A program made the translations under genes and the position numbers. Source: Amycolatopsis endophytica (GTDB taxonomy: Bacteria > Actinomycetota > Actinomycetes > Mycobacteriales > Pseudonocardiaceae). From it: a stretch of DNA of 64,000 nt. Below the pieces are notes generated by a model. It saw only the letters and a program-made list of their open reading frames with translations. It was not told the origin of the DNA and did not search any database. Below, piece after piece: positions 17,704 through 25,131 of the stretch. The stretch lies in assembly GCF_013410405.1 (NCBI RefSeq), contig NZ_JACCFK010000001.1:1736001-1800000 (forward strand). The letters run 5' to 3'. Numbering within the stretch: the stretch's first letter is position 1; each line of letters starts with the position of its first letter.

Positions 17704-19051
17704 CCGCGCGCGGCAACCGGAGGGTGAACACCGCACCGTCCTGAGTGGACACCTCGATCCGTCCACCGTGGGCGCGGGCGTTCTCCTGCGCGATCGCCAG
17801 GCCGAGTCCGCTGCCCGCGGTCGCGGTGCGGGCGCGGTCACCGCGGACGAACCGGTCGAACACGAGCGGCCCCAGATCATCGGGGACACCGGGACCGGAG
17901 TCGGCCACCTCCGCGGTGACCACGTCGCGGCCCGTTCCGTCCACCGTGACCGTCACCGGGGGCGCGCCGTGGGTGAGCGCGTTGGTCAGCAGGTTGCGGG
18001 CGATCGTGTGCAGCCGTCGCGGGTCGCCGTGCACGGTGACGTCGCCGGTCGTGCGGAGCGTGATCCCCTCGCCGCCGACCAGGTCGATCGCCTCCGCCCA
18101 CAGGTCGGCGAGATCGACCGGCTCGGCGCGGAAATCGGCGACCCCGGCGTCGAACCGGGAGATCTCCAGCAGGTCCTCGACGAGGGTCGCGAGGCGCCGG
18201 GACTGCACCGCGAGGAGCTGCCCGGCACGTCCGCGCGCGTCCGGGTTCGGGCTGTCCACGCCGTCGGCCGCGGCGACCATGGTGGCCACCGGGGTGCGCA
18301 GGTCGTGTGCGACGTCGGCGACGAACCGGCGCTGCTGCTCCTCCTTGGCACGCAGTTCCACGATCGACGTCTCCACCCGCTCGGCCATCGCGTTGAACGA
18401 TCCGGCCAGGTCCGCCAGTTCGTCGCGGCCGCGCACGGCGAGCCGGGTGCCGAGGTCACCTTCGCCAAGGCGCAGTGCGGCGTTGGCGGCCGCGCGCACC
18501 GGGCGCTGGATTCGTTTCGCCGCGACCAGCGCGCCCGCGACACCGAGCACCGCGACCAGCAGGGCCATCCCGGCCAGGTTCGCACGCAGCTTGGTGAGGT
18601 CGGCCCGCAGCGAGTCCAGCGTGTAGTACTCGACCAGCACCACCCCGTCGACCGGGGAAGCGGCCAGCACCAGGTACGGCGTACCGGCCGGCTGCATGCT
18701 CATCGGTTCCTCGTTGCTCCTGGCCGCGGTCAGCAGCCAGCCCGGCAGCTCGACCGGCGGCGTCTCACCGTGCACCACCGGGTGTTCGCCGCTGTAGTCG
18801 AACACGCTCCAGGCGACCGCGCTTTCGCGGTCCATGTACCCGACGACGTGGTCCGGTGACAGGTTCTGCGCGACGAAGCGGGTCTGGGCGAGGTCGGAGG
18901 AGAAGTCCGCGCGGGACGCGGCGTGGAAACGGCTCGTCGTGTCGTTGGCCTGCAACTGGTAGGCGGCCAGCGCCATCGCCGCGGTGGCGGCGACGGTCAC
19001 GAACACCACCGCCGCGGCGATCCGCGCACGCAACCCGAAATGCGGCCTCAT
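17669..19051 (-). CDS. Sensor histidine kinase
   Basis: A 460-residue membrane histidine kinase. Helix 1 is at about 7-29, an external sensor domain of about 130 residues follows, helix 2 is at about 160-182, then a HAMP domain, a HisKA dimerisation domain with the phospho-acceptor H249 in VAHDLRTP, and an HATPase domain with NLLTNAL, DSGPGVP and GSGLGLAI. The ATG overlaps the regulator stop (ATGA), so the pair is coupled. The overall plan resembles actinobacterial envelope-stress kinases such as CseC or AfsQ2, but the signal is not shown by sequence. Confidence 0.93.
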   Translation of the reverse strand: MRPHFGLRARIAAAVVFVTVAATAAMALAAYQLQANDTTSRFHAASRADFSSDLAQTRFVAQNLSPDHVVGYMDRESAVAWSVFDYSGEHPVVHGETPPVELPGWLLTAARSNEEPMSMQPAGTPYLVLAASPVDGVVLVEYYTLDSLRADLTKLRANLAGMALLVAVLGVAGALVAAKRIQRPVRAAANAALRLGEGDLGTRLAVRGRDELADLAGSFNAMAERVETSIVELRAKEEQQRRFVADVAHDLRTPVATMVAAADGVDSPNPDARGRAGQLLAVQSRRLATLVEDLLEISRFDAGVADFRAEPVDLADLWAEAIDLVGGEGITLRTTGDVTVHGDPRRLHTIARNLLTNALTHGAPPVTVTVDGTGRDVVTAEVADSGPGVPDDLGPLVFDRFVRGDRARTATAGSGLGLAIAQENARAHGGRIEVSTQDGAVFTLRLPRAVSEPRDPSDRA

Positions 19052-19728
19052 GGTCTGATCAGGCGGTACCCGAGCCCGCGGACCGTGCGGAGCAGCTCCG
19101 GCCGTCCGGGATCCTTCTCGATCTTCGCGCGCAGCCGGGCGACCGCCGCGTCCACGATCCGCGAGTCGCCGACGTAGCCGTAGTCCCACACCCGTTTGAG
19201 CAGCATCTGGCGGCTCAGCACCTGGCCGGGGTGGTTCGCGAACTCCAGCAGCAGCTTCCACTCGGTCGCCGTCAGGTGCAGTTCCGTACCCTCAGCCCGC
19301 ACGGTCATGCCGGAGGTGTCCAGTTCGAGGTGCCCGAGGTGGATCACCGGGTCGGCCGAGGACGGCGCGCCGCGCCGCAGGACCGCCTTCATCCGCGCGT
19401 CGATCACCCGCGGTTCGACCGGTTTGACCACGTAGTCGTCCGCGCCGCCTTCGAGCCCGACGACGACGTCGACCGGGTCACCGCGCGCGGTCAGCAGGAT
19501 CACCGGGACCAGGCTGCGCGCCCGGATGCGGCGGCACACCTCGAACCCGTCGATGCCGGGCAGCATGACGTCGAGCAGCACCACGTCGACCGCCGGACCG
19601 TCGAACAGCTCCTTCAGCGCGTGCTCGCCGGAGCCCGCGAGCGCGACGTCATGGCCGAGCCCGCCGAGCGCGAGCGAGATCGCCTCGGCGAGCGCGTCGT
19701 CGTCCTCCACCAACAACAGAGACGCCAC
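19048..19728 (-). CDS. OmpR-family response regulator
   Basis: A 226-residue response regulator partnered with the kinase that follows it. The receiver domain (1 to about 118) has the acidic pair EDDD near residue 8, the phospho-acceptor D53 in LLDVMLPG, T in LLTARG and K in VVKPVE. The C-terminal winged helix (about 128-224) has the OmpR signature LTATEWKLLLEFANHPGQ and SRQMLLKRVWDYGY. It lies 33 bp after the ABC permease gene on the same strand, so it may share a transcript with pabA and the ABC genes. Confidence 0.95.
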   Translation of the reverse strand: MASLLLVEDDDALAEAISLALGGLGHDVALAGSGEHALKELFDGPAVDVVLLDVMLPGIDGFEVCRRIRARSLVPVILLTARGDPVDVVVGLEGGADDYVVKPVEPRVIDARMKAVLRRGAPSSADPVIHLGHLELDTSGMTVRAEGTELHLTATEWKLLLEFANHPGQVLSRQMLLKRVWDYGYVGDSRIVDAAVARLRAKIEKDPGRPELLRTVRGLGYRLIRP

Positions 19729-19761
19729 GAACTCCCCAAACTGCCGTTCCGGGCACGATAC

Positions 19762-20394
19762 TCAGCCGCGGCGGCGGATCGCCCAGCCGGTACCGGCGGC
19801 GCTGACCGCGAGCAGCACGACGCCGCCGGCCAGGCCGAGCACGACCGTCGAGCGCGCACCGTGGTTCAGCAGCGCACGCAGCATCGGGTTGACCACGGGC
19901 ACCCACTTCGCCAGCAGCACGACGCCCAGCAACGCCAGCGCGGCCAGCACCGTGTACCCGATGCGCGGCAGCAACAGCCGCGAACACGGCAGTCCGATCG
20001 CGACACCGGCGGCCACGCAGGCCACGTGCGCGATCAGCCCGTCCACCAGCACATCGGTGGAGAATCCGCTGTGGACCAGGGCGGCCCAGACCAGCGGGAC
20101 CACCATCAGAGCCGCGCAGCACACCACGACCGCGGCGACGATCCCGGACAGCACAGTGGACAACCGCCCGGCGTGGACCTGGGTGATGAGCCGCTGCACC
20201 GGGTCCTCGGCGTCGACCAGGGCGATGGTGAGCCAGCACGCGACCACGGTCAGGGCACCGGCGCTGACCCCGAACAACGGCCGCGCTTCCGAACCGGCGT
20301 CGCTGTAGAGGACACTCAGCAGGATCACGTAGGCCAGCAGCGGCGGCAGGTACCGCTGGGAGTGCGCGAGCAGCGCGAGCTGGTAGCGGATCAC
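19762..20394 (-). CDS. ABC transporter permease-like membrane protein
   Basis: A 210-residue protein with about six hydrophobic helices and no cytoplasmic domain, compatible with an ABC-2-like half permease. The GTG start overlaps the stop of the ATPase gene (GTGA at 20391-20394), which is the main evidence that the two form one transporter. Helix 1 contains LAYVILLSVLY; the C terminus ends in a basic tail GWAIRRRG. No substrate can be read. An export role in envelope defence is possible given the two-component genes downstream. Confidence 0.7.
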   Translation of the reverse strand: MIRYQLALLAHSQRYLPPLLAYVILLSVLYSDAGSEARPLFGVSAGALTVVACWLTIALVDAEDPVQRLITQVHAGRLSTVLSGIVAAVVVCCAALMVVPLVWAALVHSGFSTDVLVDGLIAHVACVAAGVAIGLPCSRLLLPRIGYTVLAALALLGVVLLAKWVPVVNPMLRALLNHGARSTVVLGLAGGVVLLAVSAAGTGWAIRRRG

Positions 20395-21170
20395 GCGCGC
20401 ACCACCGGGGTGTCGACCCGCACCACGGACCAGCCGCCGCCCAGCGCCTTGAGAAGCAGCTCGTCGGTGCGCTCCACCGCGACGGTCAGCTCGACGCGGT
20501 CGCCCTCGCGGTGGGTGGCGAGCACGCCGGGCAGGTCCACCGGGCCGTCGCCGTGGAGGACGACCCTGGCGGACCGGTCCACCGTGCCCAGCACTCCGTC
20601 GGTCAGGCGGAAGACGTCGGTCGCGTGGGCGTGGGCGCGCTCGTCGCGGTGCTCGGTGAAGACCACGCTCGCGCCGCGGTCCCGTGTCTCGGCGATGATC
20701 TCGGCCAGCACTTCGTGCGCGTCCGGGTCGAGGCCCGACCACGGCTCGTCCAGCACCAGCAGGTCCGGTTCGGCGAGCAGAGCCTGGGCCAGCCCGACCT
20801 TCTGCGCGTTGCCCTTCGACAGGTGCCGCAACGCAGCCTTCGGCCCGCCGGCCAGCGCCAGCCGCTCCAGCAGCGCTCGCGGGTCCACGTCGTCCGCGCC
20901 GGAGACACGGGCGAGGTGACGCAGGTAGGCGAGGGCGCTCATCCGGGTGGACGCCGGGAACCGGTCCGGCACGTAACCCACGCTGGGCCTGCCGGTCACG
21001 GTGCCCGACGACGGCCGGGACAGGCCCGCGATGATCCGCAGCAACGTGGACTTGCCGGAGCCGTTGGTGCCGACCACGCCGATCACGCTGCCCGGGCGCA
21101 CGTCGAGGTCCACCCCGGTCAGCACCGGCGCGCCCCCGTAGTTCTTACCGACCCCCAGTAGCCGGATCAT
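20391..21170 (-). CDS. ABC transporter ATP-binding protein
   Basis: A 259-residue ABC ATPase. Walker A is GTNGSGKST (34-42), the signature is LSKGNAQKVG in place of LSGGQ, Walker B is LLVLDEPWSGLDP, and the H-loop is TEH in VVFTEHRDE. After the nucleotide-binding domain a short C-terminal extension (about 205-259) is not recognisable. The LSKGNAQK form of the signature is common in ABC-2-type exporters. It is coupled by ATGA overlaps to pabA upstream and to the permease downstream. Confidence 0.93.
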   Translation of the reverse strand: MIRLLGVGKNYGGAPVLTGVDLDVRPGSVIGVVGTNGSGKSTLLRIIAGLSRPSSGTVTGRPSVGYVPDRFPASTRMSALAYLRHLARVSGADDVDPRALLERLALAGGPKAALRHLSKGNAQKVGLAQALLAEPDLLVLDEPWSGLDPDAHEVLAEIIAETRDRGASVVFTEHRDERAHAHATDVFRLTDGVLGTVDRSARVVLHGDGPVDLPGVLATHREGDRVELTVAVERTDELLLKALGGGWSVVRVDTPVVRA

Positions 21171-21808
21171 GCAGCGGCGGCCTTCTGCAACGCGGTGACC
21201 TCACGCTCCAGCGCCTCCACCACGGTCGGGGCGACCGGGTGACCGGCGGAGGCCATCCAGTTCGCCAGCATCCGGTGACCGCCCTGCGTGAGCACCGATT
21301 CGGGGTGGAACTGCACACCCTCGACCGGCAGCCCGCGGTGCCGCATGCCCATCACCACCCCCGACTCGGTCCGCCCGGTGACCTCGAACTCGTCCGGAAT
21401 CGTCTCCGGCAGCACGGTCAGCGAGTGGTAGCGGGTCGCGGTGAACGGGTCCGGGAGACCGGCCAGCACCCCCGCGCCCCCGTGCCGGACCTCGCTGGTC
21501 TTGCCGTGCAGCAGTTCGGGCGCGCGGTCGACGGTCGCCTTCCACGCCACGCCGATCGCCTGGTGCCCAAGGCAGACGCCGAGCACCGGAGTGCGGGAAT
21601 CCGCGCAGCGGCGCACCACGTCGACGCTCTGACCAGCACGTTCCGGTGTGCCGGGGCCGGGCGAGACGAGCACGCCGTCGAACTCGGGCACGCGGTCGAG
21701 GTCCACGACGTCATTGCGCCAGACAGTGCACTCGTTGCCCAGCTGGGCCAGGTACTGGACCAGGTTGTAGACGAAGCTGTCGTAGTTGTCGACGACGAGA
21801 ACGCGCAT
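21167..21808 (-). CDS. pabA: Glutamine amidotransferase subunit PabA/TrpG
   Basis: A 213-residue class I glutamine amidotransferase that supplies ammonia to aminodeoxychorismate synthase (folate) or anthranilate synthase (tryptophan). Visible are NYDSFVYNLVQYL, SPGPGTPERAG, the nucleophile in GVCLGHQAIG and the His-Glu of FHPES. The genus-conserved position near pknB favours the dual-use PabA annotation. The ATG at 21808 is used because the motif MRVLVVDNYDSF begins there. Upstream in-frame sequence to 21886 includes a copy of the dispersed repeat and is unlikely to be coding. No synthase large subunit is nearby. Confidence 0.94.
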   Translation of the reverse strand: MRVLVVDNYDSFVYNLVQYLAQLGNECTVWRNDVVDLDRVPEFDGVLVSPGPGTPERAGQSVDVVRRCADSRTPVLGVCLGHQAIGVAWKATVDRAPELLHGKTSEVRHGGAGVLAGLPDPFTATRYHSLTVLPETIPDEFEVTGRTESGVVMGMRHRGLPVEGVQFHPESVLTQGGHRMLANWMASAGHPVAPTVVEALEREVTALQKAAAA

Positions 21809-21827
21809 GCCTACGAGGGTACTGTGA

Positions 21828-21860
21828 CGCGGAGCGTCTCCGTTGAGGGCGGCGGTGGGG
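21828..21860 (+). repeat. Solitary copy of the 54-bp repeat core
   Basis: These 33 bases match the first 33 bases of the tandem unit at 27458 (CGCGGAGCG..TCCGTTGAGGG..) at 29 positions. The copy sits 20 bp upstream of the pabA start codon. It shows that the repeat is dispersed, not only tandem. Confidence 0.6.
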
Positions 21861-21913
21861 AAGCGGCAGGCCATACTGGTGTCCACATGCTGGACCGCAA
21901 TTCAGATCACAGT

Positions 21914-21932
21914 GAAAGTTAGGGTCACCTAT
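21914..21932 (+). promoter_or_regulatory. Possible IdeR/DtxR-type iron box
   Basis: TTAGGGTCACCTAT (21919-21932) matches 11 of the 14 bases of the right-hand part of the IdeR/DmdR consensus TTAGGCTAACCTAA; the full 19-mer matches about 13. It ends 15 bp before the ferredoxin reductase start. The left half-site is poor, so this is a candidate only. Confidence 0.35.
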
Positions 21933-21947
21933 CTTTACCGTGGCAGG

Positions 21948-23294
21948 GTGAGCCGTAGTCCTCTTCGCGTCGCCATCGTGGGTGCCGGCCCCGCCGGGAT
22001 CTACGCCGCCGACATTCTCGACAAGTCCGACGCCGACGTCAGCATCGACCTCTTCGAACGCATGCCGGCGCCGTTCGGGCTGATCCGGTACGGCGTCGCG
22101 CCCGACCACCCGCGCATCAAGGGCATCGTCACGGCTCTGCACAAGGTGCTCGACCGCCCCGGCATCCGCCTGTTGGGCAACGTCGACTACGGCACCGACA
22201 TCAAGCTCGACGACCTGCGCGAGTTCTACGACGCGGTCATCTTTTCCACAGGCGCGATGAGCGACCGGGCACTGGACATCCCCGGCGTCGACCTGGACGG
22301 CAGTCACGGCGCCGCCGACTTCGTGTCCTGGTACGACGGCCACCCGGACGTACCGCGCACCTGGCCGCTGGAAGCCACCAGCGTGGCCGTGCTGGGCGTC
22401 GGCAACGTGGCGCTCGACGTCGCCCGCGTGCTCGCGAAGACCGCCGACGAGCTGCTGACCACCGACATCCCGCCGAACGTGTACGAGGGCCTGAAGTCCA
22501 GCAAGGTCACCGACGTGCACGTGTTCGGCCGCCGTGGCCCCGCGCAGGCCAAGTTCACCCCGCTCGAACTGCGCGAGCTGGACCACTCGCCGAACGTGGA
22601 GGTCATCGTCGCGCCCGAGGACATCGAGTTCGACGACGGGTCGATCGCCGCGATCCGCGAGTCCAAGCAGGTCGACATGGTGGTCAAGACGCTGCAGGAA
22701 TGGGCCATCCGCGACGTCGGCGACCGGCCCAAGCGGTTGCACCTGCACTTCTTCCACTCGCCCACGGAGATCCTCGGCGACGGGACGGTCAGCGGTCTGC
22801 GCACCGAGCGCACCGAGCTGACCGGGGACGGCAACGTCCGCGGCACCGGCGAGTTCCACGACTGGGACGTCCAGGCCGTGTACCGCGCGGTCGGCTACCT
22901 GTCCTCCGAGCTGCCCGAAATCCCGTTCGACCACGACAAGGGCACCGTGCCGCACGAGGCGGGCCGCGTGCTGGACATCGACGGCGACCAGGTGCCCGGC
23001 GTGTACGTGACCGGCTGGATCAAGCGCGGCCCGGTCGGCCTCATCGGCCACACCAAGGGCGACGCGGCCGAGACGATCCGCAGCCTCCTCGCCGACGCGG
23101 ACAAGCTGACCGCGCCGGTGCAGTCCGATCCGGACGCGATCACGTCGTTCCTGGCCGAGCGCGGCGTCGAGTTCACCACCTGGGAGGGCTGGGGCAAGCT
23201 CGACGCGCACGAGCGCTCCCTCGGCGAGCCACACGGCCGCGAACGCGTCAAGGTCGTCGAGCGCCACGAAATGGTCCGCGTCTCCCGCGACTAG
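21948..23294 (+). CDS. NADPH-ferredoxin reductase (FprA-like)
   Basis: A 448-residue flavoprotein of the adrenodoxin/ferredoxin reductase family. The FAD Rossmann motif is VGAGPAGIYAAD near the start, followed by MPAPFGLIRYGVAPDHP. The NADP-binding motif is GVGNVALDVAR with the GRRGPAQAKFT loop, and the C-terminal flavin contact is TGWIKRGPVGLIGHTKGD. It passes electrons from NADPH to ferredoxin, for example for P450s or iron-sulphur assembly. GTG 21948 is chosen since the flavin motif begins 10 residues later. A possible iron box lies upstream. It converges with the small membrane gene, overlapping by 4 bp. Confidence 0.93.
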   Translation: MSRSPLRVAIVGAGPAGIYAADILDKSDADVSIDLFERMPAPFGLIRYGVAPDHPRIKGIVTALHKVLDRPGIRLLGNVDYGTDIKLDDLREFYDAVIFSTGAMSDRALDIPGVDLDGSHGAADFVSWYDGHPDVPRTWPLEATSVAVLGVGNVALDVARVLAKTADELLTTDIPPNVYEGLKSSKVTDVHVFGRRGPAQAKFTPLELRELDHSPNVEVIVAPEDIEFDDGSIAAIRESKQVDMVVKTLQEWAIRDVGDRPKRLHLHFFHSPTEILGDGTVSGLRTERTELTGDGNVRGTGEFHDWDVQAVYRAVGYLSSELPEIPFDHDKGTVPHEAGRVLDIDGDQVPGVYVTGWIKRGPVGLIGHTKGDAAETIRSLLADADKLTAPVQSDPDAITSFLAERGVEFTTWEGWGKLDAHERSLGEPHGRERVKVVERHEMVRVSRD

Positions 23295-23446
23295 TTGACG
23301 GATACCTGGTTGAACGGCAGCAGCGGATCCAGCCAGGGGAAGACCACGAACAGCAGCACCGCGATCACGCCGAGCACCAGCACGGTCGCGGTCAGCGCCT
23401 TGACCGCGACCGGGCCGGGCAGCCTGCGCCAGATCCAGCCGTACAT
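23291..23446 (-). CDS. Small conserved membrane protein next to sortase
   Basis: A 51-residue protein beginning MYGWIWRRLPGPVAVK, then one long hydrophobic helix (about 18-40) and ending PLLPFNQVSVN. Similar small proteins with the YxWIWRxLPG start occur beside class E sortases in actinobacteria, from memory. Its ATG overlaps the sortase stop by one base, so the two are translated together. The function is unknown; a helper for the sortase is plausible. Confidence 0.75.
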   Translation of the reverse strand: MYGWIWRRLPGPVAVKALTATVLVLGVIAVLLFVVFPWLDPLLPFNQVSVN

Positions 23447-24282
23447 CACACGCCTCCGATCGCCTGCAGGAGCTGGTCGTAGGTGGCGCCCGGCGTCTTC
23501 GGGTACTGGTTGGTCAGCACCGCGTGCACGATCAGCCGCTGCCTGTCGGAGAAGCGCGGGTGGCACGTCGTCAGCGTGAGCAGTGAGACCTGCTGCGCCG
23601 CCGGCAGCACGCCGTCGGGCTGGTGCGGCACCGGCGCGACCACGTCACCCTGGTCCGGCGTGACGATCTCGCGGCCGAAGGTCTGCCCGTACGGGCCGCC
23701 GTCCGCCGCGTCGGTGCGCAGCGTGCCCACGTTGGCGCACTGCGGCCGCGCGGCCTTGTCGGCGTTCCAGGTCGCGAGTTCGTTCTCGTGCGGTAACACG
23801 CGGTAGACGAAGAAGTCGCTCCGCGTCTCGATCACGATCGCGTCGCAGGAGCTGAGCAGGTCCAGGTCGTTGAACGGCGCGCCCTTGCCGACCCGGTGAC
23901 CCGCGACGGAGAAGTTGCCCGGCTCGCCCGGCAGCGCGGTGCCCTTGTAGTGCCCCGGCCCGACTTCCAGCGCCTTCGCGTCCGTACCTTCCTGGATCGT
24001 GAAGTGGTAGTCCGCGCCGAAACCGGGGATGTACATCTTCGCGAACGCCTCGCCGTCGATCAGGTCGGCGTGCAGCGTGCGGCCCTGCGCCCAGTCGTCG
24101 TCCAGCGCCGCGGTGGCGCTGGCCTGTTTGCGCGCGGAGAAGAGGTCGGTGACGTAGAGCTCGTAGACCACGAACAACAGCACCACGAGACCGGCCGTGA
24201 TCAGCACTTCGCCGGAGATCCGCACGGTGCGGGCGAAGCCGCCGCGCGACTTCTCCGGTGGCGGGGCGTCGAGGACTGCCAC
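23446..24282 (-). CDS. Class E sortase
   Basis: A 278-residue transpeptidase that anchors surface proteins to peptidoglycan. An N-terminal membrane helix (about 22-45) precedes the beta-barrel catalytic domain. The triad is visible: His in VAGHRVGKG, Cys in TLTTCHPRFS and Arg in RQRLIVHAVL. TLTTCHP is typical of class E (SrtE), which recognises LAXTG-like signals. GTG 24282 is chosen because GAGAGGAG lies 6 bases upstream; the longer frame extends into the crgA side. It is transcribed divergently from crgA. Confidence 0.9.
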   Translation of the reverse strand: MAVLDAPPPEKSRGGFARTVRISGEVLITAGLVVLLFVVYELYVTDLFSARKQASATAALDDDWAQGRTLHADLIDGEAFAKMYIPGFGADYHFTIQEGTDAKALEVGPGHYKGTALPGEPGNFSVAGHRVGKGAPFNDLDLLSSCDAIVIETRSDFFVYRVLPHENELATWNADKAARPQCANVGTLRTDAADGGPYGQTFGREIVTPDQGDVVAPVPHQPDGVLPAAQQVSLLTLTTCHPRFSDRQRLIVHAVLTNQYPKTPGATYDQLLQAIGGV

Positions 24283-24307
24283 GCGCGCTCCTCTCTCGGG
24301 GACGCTT

Positions 24308-24317
24308 ACGTTAACGT
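24308..24317. promoter_or_regulatory. Palindrome in the sortase/crgA divergent promoter
   Basis: ACGTTAACGT is a perfect 10-bp palindrome 26 bp upstream of the sortase GTG and 58 bp upstream of crgA, in a 93-bp divergent spacer. It is AT-rich compared with the surroundings and is placed where a dimeric regulator could control both genes. The binding protein is unknown. Confidence 0.3.
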
Positions 24318-24375
24318 GTGAAGGTAGGAGGTGGATGCGCACCGCCTGGCCAGACACGAACACCGCGAGGTTCCG

Positions 24376-24642
24376 ATGCCCAAGTCCAAGGTCCGCAAGA
24401 AGACGGCGTACACCCCGCCGGCCGATCGGCGCACGCCGGTCAAGGTGCGTGCCGCGGGGCCCTCCAGCCTGTTCTACAAGATCGTGATGTTCGGGCTGAT
24501 GATCCTCGGCCTGGTCTGGCTCGTCGTGAACTACATCGCGGGCGACAAGATCCCGTTCATGGCGGACCTCGGCAACGGGAACTTCGCCGTCGGCTTCGCG
24601 CTGATGATCGTCGGTCTGCTCATGACGATGCGGTGGCGCTGA
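24376..24642 (+). CDS. crgA: Cell division protein CrgA
   Basis: An 88-residue protein with a basic N terminus (MPKSKVRKKTAYTPP) and two transmembrane helices (about 34-54 and 68-86) separated by a short loop, matching CrgA in length and topology. CrgA recruits FtsQ, FtsI and PBPs to the septum in mycobacteria and restrains Z-ring formation in Streptomyces. ATG 24376 is used because the conserved MPKSK start lies there, although the upstream in-frame ATG at 24331 is open. Its position close to pabA, the sortase and pknB is the conserved one. Confidence 0.94.
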   Translation: MPKSKVRKKTAYTPPADRRTPVKVRAAGPSSLFYKIVMFGLMILGLVWLVVNYIAGDKIPFMADLGNGNFAVGFALMIVGLLMTMRWR

Positions 24643-24712
24643 GCGCGAGATCACGGCAATTACCCCGAACAGCGGCTTGACCAGTAATGACAGCCCTGTG
24701 ACTCATCCCCAG

Positions 24713-24734
24713 TGTGGATAACCGCTGTGGATAA
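24713..24734. promoter_or_regulatory. Pair of perfect DnaA boxes
   Basis: TGTGGATAA at 24713-24721 and 24726-24734 are both the exact complement of TTATCCACA, in the same orientation and 13 bp apart. They overlap the start region of the following gene, about 26 kb from oriC. They may tie this gene to DnaA or titrate DnaA. Confidence 0.55.
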
Positions 24735-25131
24735 CTCCTCTCCGCACTGGGCTCCGCGACCGGTTCTGGTCGGAGCCGGTTGCGCCGCAGCCGTTTTCGC
24801 GGCGCTCGGCGCGGTGTTCGTGAGCGACCGCGCGGGCACGGTCCTCTTCACGGTCGCGGCGGTCGCGCTGATCGCGTTGTCCCTGCACGGTTTGCTCGTG
24901 CGGCCACGCCTCACCGCCGACCCGCGCGGACTGCGAATCCGCACCACGACGGGAAAGCGCGACCTGCACTGGCCCGAGGTCGATGTCCGGCTGCGCACCT
25001 CGCGGCGTCTCGGCAGGGACTCGGCGACCCTCGAAATCGAGGCGGGCGAGGCGCTGTTCGTCTTCGGCTGGCTCGAACTCGGCGAGGATCCCCGTGACGT
25101 GCTGGAAACGTTGAGCGGGCTGCGACCTTAG
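24727..25131 (+). CDS. PH-like membrane protein
   Basis: A 134-residue protein with two transmembrane helices (about 14-33 and 38-55) followed by a small beta-rich domain containing LTADPRGLRIRTTTGKRDLHWPEV, the usual opening of bacterial PH domains fused to membrane helices. It is at the position of Rv0010c in the mycobacterial order. The start is uncertain: GTG 24727 is preferred over GTG 24712, and both lie within the DnaA boxes, leaving little room for a Shine-Dalgarno. The role is unknown. It overlaps the rhomboid gene by 4 bp tail-to-tail. Confidence 0.8.
   Translation: MDNSSPHWAPRPVLVGAGCAAAVFAALGAVFVSDRAGTVLFTVAAVALIALSLHGLLVRPRLTADPRGLRIRTTTGKRDLHWPEVDVRLRTSRRLGRDSATLEIEAGEALFVFGWLELGEDPRDVLETLSGLRP

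Noticed and set aside
15400..17889. An 829-codon minus-strand frame
   Set aside because: It overlaps PknB and the GT-C-like gene; the translation is low-complexity Arg/His/Gln without domains.
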